From: Adiantum capillus-veneris
Taxonomy: Eukaryota > Streptophyta > Polypodiopsida > Polypodiales > Pteridaceae
DNA length: 64,000 nucleotides
Direction of reading: 5' to 3'
Assembly (NCBI GenBank): GCA_014529385.2
Contig: CM043963.1
Location: forward strand, 108,132,412-108,196,411
The notes under the pieces were generated by a model. It was not told the origin of the DNA. It saw nothing but the letters and a program-made list of their open reading frames with translations, and did no database searches. Both the position numbers and the translations under genes were made by a program. Of this stretch, positions 56,911-64,000 are shown one piece after another; the stretch's first letter is position 1; each line of letters begins with the position of its first letter.

Positions 56911-57247
56911 TGTTAAGAGATAGACAAGGCAAGAGAGCTTGAGCTCTTGTAAGCACACACACATAGAGATGGAGGCAAAGAGTTTGTAATTCTTCTTCTT
57001 CACTAACTCAAGATAAGAGGCCTACAAACATAAGGGAAAATACAACATAAAGTGAGAACTAGTACAATGGTCTAGTGTGAACCTCTAGTGAGTGAGGTGA
57101 GTAGATGAATGTGCCATCACTCTGGTAGGTAGAACAGCTCGGTGTAGTACAATTGTAGTATCACCGGTGAAGATAGGCGTGCCAGTGATGATGATTGTCG
57201 GTGGTGGTCATCCAAGAGACGTACATGTTGTTCTTGACATCTCAACA
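56911..57247 (-). repeat. 5' LTR of copia 3
   Basis: TGTTAAGAGATAGACAAG to CATCTCAACA, 337 bp, with the PBS directly inside. Confidence 0.85.
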
Positions 57248-58365
57248 TCGTCTACATAAGCAATAAGGGGTGTAAGAGTGGGAGGATGGAATGTCTAGCC
57301 CCGAGTAAGACACATATCATCTTTACTGCAACAATATCCCACTTAAAGGCGAGTGTACAGATAAGGGGACCTACTAGCTAACTACTAGTATATGCAATGA
57401 TATGGAGAGATCAACTCTTAGCCTACGTCCACTAGATCTCTCAAAATACACACAAACTATCATATCAGCTCTAGTGATAGCCGAGTGTGCATATCACTAC
57501 CAGAGCAAGTATGCATATTTTGCAGGTATCATGTAATGGCATACATAGCTCCATGATGCATCAAACTAGTGCCAGTCATTGCACAACTGGAAATCTCAAT
57601 TGCAAAACTTCCATTGCATCTCGGCTAACCTAGCCACCTCAATGTCATCAACATCATATGCATTACCACCATTACAACTAGTAGTGTATGGATGTGCCAA
57701 CTATGACACATGAATGTTAGTCACCCCCCCCCCCCCCACTCGGCCCCAAAAAAATAAAAAAAAAATCATTGGTACCGAATCCACTGTCCTAGCATAACAA
57801 TGTGAGCCTCTAGCATGAGTATATCAAAGAAATCCATATCAGTCATCTATGTTGTCAAACATGATAACTCAATCTCTTGTGACTCACTAGAGCACTGCCA
57901 CTCTATCTCTGTATCCATAGACATGTCTTGCACAGTATTGTGGAGCTCATCCATGAAAGAGTCATGTCTTGCCTCTCGCTCTCTACATGTTTGCAATGTG
58001 ACAGAGACACAATTGTCTTGTATATAAGATACGTGTACGGGGAAAACCATGCCACATCTGGCACTCCTCACTATCATAAGCAAACCTCAAAACATCCAAA
58101 AAGAGTGCTCTCCAAGCAATACACAACAAAGAAACAACATCCACTATCTCTCAACTGTCTGAGAGCGAGATCAAGCTCTATATCATATCACAGACATAAC
58201 GCACATGACAAAATGTGTATGGTGCACCACTAGGTAATGATAAACAAACACCTCCTACACCTGCAATGTCATACATTGAATGATCTGCAAAATGTTGAAA
58301 ACCAAGTCTCCCACTAGAGAAGCTACTAAACCCTTCATGCTATGGTGACATGAATGGTACCATCG
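57248..58365 (-). repeat. Duplicated copia fragment, copy A, right part
   Basis: Matches 59470-60605 (for example AAGGGGTGTAAGAGTGGGAG and the C-run near 57725). On the minus strand both copies keep RCGMVFPVHVSYI and DSFMDELHNTVQDMSMDT-like sequence. Where copy A has CAG (EIEWQCSSES) copy B has TAG. Confidence 0.75.
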
Positions 58366-58789
58366 TCATCTAGCATCCAGAACGGAGGAAAAAAAAACTC
58401 GCTCCAAAAGCTCACTCCGAAAACTTTTTTTGGAGCGAGCTTTTTTTAAAGATTTGGTCAGCTGAGAAATATCTGAAAAAAGATCACTCCAAAGCTCACT
58501 TCAAACCTCAAGTTAGTAAAAGGAATCCACATGTTGCACCCAATAGATGTTAGAGAAAACATACTAAACATCTTTTTCAGATCTTCATTTTCTTGTGCAT
58601 CCATTCAAATTCAGCCTCTGCAAGGGCCATGCACTCTTTCTCTACCTTCCTTTCCTCAAGGGCTCTAGGTCTTAATATTTTACATTAATTTTTACACGTC
58701 AGGAAGCATGCACAACATTAACTTATGTAAATGCCCTTGATGCATTGGTAGTGTTGGTACCCAATGGACATCCTCTCTTGCATTTGTGG
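58366..58789. other. Spacer between the tandem copies
   Basis: Contains an inverted repeat (AACTCGCTCCAAAA and TTTTTTGGAGCGAGC, 58388-58448) and no gene. Confidence 0.5.
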
Positions 58790-60605
58790 AATTCAAATAT
58801 TGATTTGCCACTTATTAAATAACTGACTCATCATGTCAGTCTGCCTAAGGTAGCATACATTAAGCATACAACAATCTGCAGTGGACATGCCCAGAGTAAC
58901 ATTCATCAAGGACCATGTCTTCATAGAACTTTGGTTCTTTCATCAGAATCTCCTCAAGAAAAGATGCATATTTGAGCTTTGGCCTTTCCTTGGCTAGTCT
59001 TCGTATGCAAGGTGTGATCAGCTAGACCTAGAGCATACCCTAATGCTACATCTACCAAACTTAGCCATCTATGCTCTAGGAATCATGTCTATTGAAACCA
59101 ATCACACAATGCCATTCTGATCCCATTCTCTACATTTCTGCTATGAATTGTGTGAGGAAGGAGGTTCTTAGTGTGAACTGTGTCAAGAAAAAGGTTCTTT
59201 GTGAAAATTGTCTATAGCAAGGGCACACTTTTATCACAAAAATAGAAAATTGGTACAAGCAGCTCGCTTATGATGGCACCTTAATCAACACACACACACA
59301 TTTTTATTGAAAACAATTCTTTCATTCTCTTTGGATTTTTTTACTGAAGAATGTGTGTGTTCGGAGCGTGTGTTTGGAAAAGGAGGAGAAGCAGCCACTG
59401 CCACACAATGATGTGGGTGGAGAAAACTCTCACAATGTAATAGTGAGAGAGCTTCTTATTGATTCATTCATATAAACAAGAAGGGGTGTAAGAGTGGGAG
59501 GAGGGAATGGATGTCCCTGAGTAAGACTCATGTCGCATTTACTGCAACAATATCCCACTTAAAGGTGAGTGTAAAGATAAGGGGACCTACTAGCTAACTA
59601 CTATTATATGCAATGATAGGGAGAGATCAACTCTTAGCCTACCTCCACTATATCTCTCAAAATATATGCATTCTATCATATTAGCTCTCGTGATAGTTGA
59701 GTGTGCATCTCACTACTACTAGAGCAAGCATGCATACTTTGCAGATATCATGTAATGACATGCATAGCTCAATTGCAAAAGCTTCCATTAGAATTTCTAT
59801 ATTGGGTCTCGACACTAAGAGGTCGTACATGAGACTCTCAAAAGCTAACGATAATTGTGTATCTCCGCTAACCTGGCCACCTCAATGACATCTACATCAT
59901 ATGCATCACCACGGACTAGTAATGTATGGATGTGCCAACTCTGACACAGGAATGGTAGTCACCCCCCCCCCCCCCCCTCCAAAAAAAATATGTAAAAGGT
60001 CCATAGGTGCTTGATCCACATGTCGTGGCATAACAATGTCAGCCTATAGCATGAGCATATCAAAGAACTCCATATCAGTCATCTATGATGTCGGACATGA
60101 TAACTCAATCTTTTGTGACTCACTAGAGCACTACCACTCAATCCTTGTATCCATAGACATGTCATGCACAGTATCATGGAGCTCATCCATGAAAGATTTA
60201 TGTCTCGTCTTTCTCTCTCCACATGTTTTCAATGTAACAGCAGAGACACAATCCTCTCATATATAAGATACATGTAAAGGGAAAACAATGCCACACCTGG
60301 CACCTCTCGCAATCATAATCAAACCCCAAAACATTCCAAAAAGAGTGCTCTCCAAGAATTACAAGACAGAGACACGACATCCACTATCCCTCAAATGTTT
60401 GAGTGAGATCAAGCTCTATCTCATATCATGGACATAACGCACATGACAAAATGTGGTGCACCACTAGGTAATGATAAACAAACATCTCCTGCACCAGCAA
60501 TGTCATATGTTGAACCGTTCGTAAAATGCACAAAACCAAGTCTCCCACTACAGAAGCTGCTAAACCATTCATGATATAGTGACATGAAAGGTACCATTGT
60601 CACAT
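58790..60605 (-). repeat. Duplicated copia fragment, copy B (uninterrupted)
   Basis: About 1.8 kb. Its right end (60421-60603) encodes on the minus strand FVHFTNGSTYDIAGAGDVCL, the copia protease/pre-integrase region. The following segment gives SLKHLRDSGCRVSVL. Multiple stops. It shows what copy A looked like before copia 3 landed. Confidence 0.7.
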
Positions 60606-60962
60606 TAGGAGAAAGCTGGACTCACTTTTGGGCCTTTTAGTTCTAGAAAAAGAGTGGCGCTCGACCAATGAGGAAGAGGCTAATGTTACGTTGAAAATCG
60701 ACATTTTGAAGTCAAGCTCTTTTAAAAAAAGGGAGGAAATATTATTTTGGTTCATCAAATTGCACAATTTCGCTTTCAAGGCATAAATGCCGTAAGTCGT
60801 ACTAACTATGTACCGAGGAATTTCAGAACTTTCATTGAAGACTCTATCTAGTATCTTTGTTCCCGCCCAAATATGACTTTGAGTAGCTCTACTTCCCTTT
60901 CAAAACTTCTTCCCTTTTTCATATTTGCGCTAACCTTTCTGTGTATTCATTCTACTGCACAC

Positions 60963-61284
60963 CATGTCTACTTCTCGAAGGCCTAGCACTACCATTGACT
61001 CTGTTAGCATTTTTAACAGTTATACTACAGACGATCAAGCATGGATTCCATCTTGAATAACTATCGGAAGTTGGGTTCTACTGCAAACTAGGAGGAGGAA
61101 GAGGAGGCAACACAATGATTTCGTGGAGGCTTTCAAGGGTCAAGTTAAAGAGTTTAAAGTTTGTGCACAAAGAAAGCGGGTGAAAGAGGTCCTCATACAA
61201 CATGCTTTCCAGCATGCAGACTTAAGGTTGCAAACATCTCCTCCAAGTTTTCCAAGGCATCGACCCAATTGTAAGTTATTTCAG
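60963..61284 (+). other. Possible upstream exon of the unknown gene at 61285-62298
   Basis: ATG at 60963 (MSTSRRPSTTIDSVSIFNSY) opens a frame that meets a TGA at about 61053 but stays coding-like after it (HNDFVEAFKGQVKEFKVCAQ). The junction with the next exon is unresolved. It could be a decayed exon or an exon with an undetected intron. Confidence 0.3.
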
Positions 61285-62298
61285 CATCTCGCTTAGTGCA
61301 TGATTATATTCGAATATTAAGTGGTGGATATCATCTTTGGTATGTTTCAGATATTTATCCATCGAATAGGACAGATTGGCAACTAGTTGAGAGCATAGTT
61401 GGGATTTTTTATGCTTTCCATGCATTTATTGGTGAGCAAATGTACCGACGAAGACAACACAAGGAACTTGCAGATAATGGAATTTTCTTTTATGATATGT
61501 CATATGTGGAACCGAGAACTTCCATTGGTTGGGGTCGTGTAGCTCCTTTGTCACTTCCATCCTTTGACAACAAGGATTGGTCCTTTCCTGCTTCGCAAAC
61601 TAGTGAAAGCTTTAGGAATAATTTGTTTCAGGATATACAAAAGTCCCTCAAGTATTCAATTGCCACAAAAATAGTTCGGTTCGCACTATTTATGCCTCTT
61701 GAAGTGTTTGTAGATTTTTTCTTTGATGAACAAATAAGAACTACCGCAACAATGTTCATTTGCAAGTCTGAGAGCTGTTTGGACTTTTTAGATGATAATT
61801 GGGATAGAAAACAATCACAGAACAAAATCTGTATTTTGCAAAAGAAGTCCATAATTTGCAAGTTCATTATAAGCTCTCAAAATTTCTTAGTATCGTTTTA
61901 CTATATTAGATATCATCGTCTTAGTGGGCAGCTTATTCCACTCGACCAAGATACAGAGAACAGCCTTGAGAACAAACCTTTATCAATGGAGCTCTACTTT
62001 CGAGACAGCCTACTTACTGTGATGGAGACAATGTCAAGCACAACTCTTTCACAGCTCAGGATAGATCTTACATGTGAAGAACTTTCACTTTTGCTGGAAT
62101 TGTATGCATTCAGTGTCAACAATAGAAAGGTGCTTACTAAATCGATAAATTTTGATTGTCTTTAATACACTATGACAGAATCTAACACTTTAATTTTGAT
62201 TTTCTTCTTTTCAGATTCCAAGGTGCAAGGAGAAAACAACATTGTGCAAGGAGTCACTAACAAATACACTTCACTTAATTGCTTCCATTGGAAGCTAG
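61285..62298 (+). CDS. Unknown gene, two exons visible, about 310 residues
   Basis: Exon A enters after an acceptor-like TTTCAG (61279-61284) and is open to 62129. A GT-AG intron 62130-62214 (85 bp) has donor AAAG|GTGCTT and acceptor CTTTTCAG|ATTCC. Exon B (62215-62298) adds 27 codons and a TAG, with the frame preserved. The protein shows HLWYVSDIYPSNRTDWQLVE, an aromatic-rich middle (RFALFMPLEVFVDFFFDEQ) and a leucine-rich C-terminal helix (EELSLLLELYAFSVNNRK). There are no stops, which is unusual in this window. I do not recognise a family, and the first exon is uncertain. Confidence 0.5.
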
Positions 62299-62587
62299 GT
62301 CACATACCTTGTGCACGCAAAGAGCTTTGATGCCATGCAAACCATGATGTACTCTTCAAAATGACTAATGTAGAGACATTTTTTGGTGGTCAAAAAATGT
62401 TTCAAAAATGTACATTTTCAATATTTCAAAACTTTACATATTGTGTTGTTTCTGTCAAGATTTATACAAGTAATTTTCTCCCTTTCCCTCCTACTGTCCT
62501 CTCCCTTGGTTTGTGCCGCTCGTCCCCTGTCCTCTCCACTGGTTTGTGCCACTCGTCCCTTGCCCTCTGCTCCGGTTGCTGCTACCT

Positions 62588-62899
62588 CTACCTCTGGGGA
62601 TGCTGGTCTCGCTCGCATCGCTCGAAATCATGGGCCTCCTCCATGGTTTCCCATGCTTCTTGCATTTGTGAAGCTTCCCGCTGTTCTTGCTCTTGCCGTC
62701 GCTGTGTAGCCCATTCCTCTACTTCTGCGGCGTCCGCATAATATTGGTTTATTGCTTCTTGTATATTTTGAACTTCTTCTTGAGTCTGATTGTGGTGTTG
62801 CGCCATTTCGTTAATGCGAGCCTCTTTGAACTCCTTAGCTCTCGCCGCTTCCTCTCTTGTGCGTCTGTTTACCGAGATTATAATATGTTGGATGGCCAT
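62588..62899 (-). CDS. Small charged coiled-coil frame
   Basis: ATG at 62899 (MAIQHIIISVNRRTREEAAR), ending TAG at 62588; a GTG upstream at 62917 is possible. It is rich in Glu, Gln, Arg and Ala with heptad-like spacing (EEVQNIQEAINQYYADAAEVEE). No stops, but low sequence complexity. It could be the end of a longer gene spliced at CAG|ACGCAC (about 62866). Function unknown. Confidence 0.35.
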   Translation of the reverse strand: MAIQHIIISVNRRTREEAARAKEFKEARINEMAQHHNQTQEEVQNIQEAINQYYADAAEVEEWATQRRQEQEQREASQMQEAWETMEEAHDFERCERDQHPQR

Positions 62900-62939
62900 T
62901 ACAGAAAAATGTTGCACATTGTTGGGGGTGCAATTATGT

Positions 62940-63443
62940 AATCGAAGTTCCTATAGAAGCGTGATACAGACATTTGTTGCTTCATACATACGTTGTAGCA
63001 AACAATAAAACAACAGATTACTTACGTTCGGTATATCCATAATTTGACTAATGAGCAACAGGGCATTCAAACAGGTTCGCTAGCCACAACTATAGTCATC
63101 AGTCTGCGTGGGCACGGTTACCAGTTCGTGCCAGACTACATTTCCTAAATCATGTTCTAACAAAAGATGCTCTACATAGCATACAAGTTTTTTTGCGGCA
63201 CTACATACATAACCACTTGAGTTAGCAACACATTACAAAGAGACACTTCTTTCCAAATGTACCCAAATGGACCTTATGTTTTTACACGACCGTGAAACGC
63301 CCTGCTTTGCCCGAAGTTTGCGTAGTAAACAATCTTAGCTTCCATGTCAAATAACATCAGACTCCAATGATCACTACAGAGACACCATCAAAGATGAGGA
63401 GATATTCTCAATGCAAGATGTTTTTTACAAGGCAAGAAAATAC
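62940..63443. other. No gene seen
   Basis: Only short frames on both strands. Composition is ordinary for the window. Confidence 0.4.
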
Positions 63444-63653
63444 TCATGATTGATTGTACACAGTGACTAGAAAGCGCGCTAGATCAAAGTTGACTCTGCT
63501 AAACCAGTTCATCAGACTCAAAAAGGAAACTGAGTTGTTCTGCAGATAAGGCGATATCAGCGGATCTATTACGTATACTTTCTCTTGAACCTCAGGGGGC
63601 AGAAGCGAGACAGCGTGGCTGTTGGACGGATACGCCGCGACAGACGTCAGCAC
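63444..63653 (-). CDS. Possible terminal exon on the minus strand
   Basis: About 69 codons with protein-like composition (SLLPPEVQEKVYVIDPL, SFLSLMNWFSRVNFDLARF) ending in TGA. The start is GTG only. A TTGTTAG acceptor-like site lies just upstream (about 63671), but a stop follows in the same phase. Not recognised. Confidence 0.25.
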   Translation of the reverse strand: MLTSVAAYPSNSHAVSLLPPEVQEKVYVIDPLISPYLQNNSVSFLSLMNWFSRVNFDLARFLVTVYNQS

Positions 63654-64000
63654 AGCGAGAACTCACCTAACAAGTAATGTCAGCTAAGGACGAAGCTCGA
63701 CCCGCATGCGCGTGGAAGCAAGCATAAGGTGTCAACCTACACTCGACCGACTCCTAACTAATTCCTACAGAGGTCACTACCAATTGTCTAAGTCACAGTC
63801 TTCAAAAGTGCAAAAGAGGAATCTTCCTACAACGCTTGTTAGAGCCGAACACCCATCAAACACTTTCGAAACACCATAGAAATTGAAGGAGACCCTACTA
63901 ATACCTATAGGCCGCTCTCCCTAAGGTCTATAAACCAAAATCACGACCCAAAACACCCGGTGCAGAAACACGTAGGATGTCTGGTCGAAATCTGCAGGTC
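63654..64000. other. No gene seen
   Basis: No frame or repeat recognised up to the window edge. Confidence 0.4.

Larger units (their letters stand above)
44051..57247 (-). mobile_element. copia 3, split by a nested chromovirus
   Basis: 5' LTR 56911-57247 with PBS TGGAATCAGAGC (complement at 56899-56910), decayed gag-pol 54000-56880, RNase H 44460-45109, 3' LTR 44051-44447. Reverse transcriptase stops at YLGDLRYFLG (about 53997) and the later part resumes at LIYLTILRPDLSY (about 45100); about 100 residues are missing at the left junction. Flanking pentamers are TAGTT and TCGTC, at best a decayed target duplication. Confidence 0.85.

Overview
This window is a transposon-packed stretch of a plant nuclear genome. 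The evidence for a plant is the CACTA element with TNP2-type and Ptta/En-Spm-type genes, the Ty1/copia elements primed by initiator tRNA-Met, a Ty3/gypsy chromovirus with a C-terminal chromodomain, the plant-style primer binding sites matching a tRNA-Asp-like 3' end, and GT-AG introns. Very long AC/AG microsatellites and several unfamiliar gene families suggest a large, repeat-rich genome. The lineage cannot be fixed from the sequence. No rRNA gene, true tRNA gene, CRISPR array or complete conventional plant gene was recognised.

Layout. 1-3308: 5' part of a minus-strand LTR element (partial gag-like frame, 283-bp leader repeats, PBS, 1061-bp LTR). 3816-5829 and 12581-13163: one unrecognised plus-strand gene split by a complete 6.75-kb CACTA element (5830-12580, 13-bp inverted repeats, GAA target duplication). 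The CACTA element carries a decayed TNP2-like transposase, two Ptta-like genes and a tandem trimer of a tRNA-like SINE. 13352-14616: a decayed gene whose 3' half is a clear histone H3 fold behind a charged coiled coil. 15120-16354 and 27627-28570: a second unrecognised gene (minus strand), split by an 11.3-kb retroelement (16355-27626) that has three equal 921-bp LTRs, a CATAT target duplication and no visible reverse transcriptase. 30000-36390: 3' end and LTR of a plus-strand chromovirus, interrupted by a nearly intact copia element (30753-35911, GAACT duplication). 36478-37720: piece of an L1-like LINE. 38246-41106: truncated copia. 43318-60605: two tandem copies of a decayed copia fragment; the first is split by another copia (44051-57247), which is itself split by a complete chromovirus (45110-53995), which in turn holds a 555-bp MITE-like element. 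60963-62298: a possible intact-looking gene of unknown function, followed by a small coiled-coil frame on the minus strand.

Interaction of the parts. Almost every structure can be ordered in time by nesting: unknown genes, then old elements, then younger elements with clean target duplications. Most in-frame stops are TAG where CAG or TGG is expected, or TGA where CGA or TGG is expected. That is the pattern expected from deamination of methylated cytosine in silenced plant repeats.
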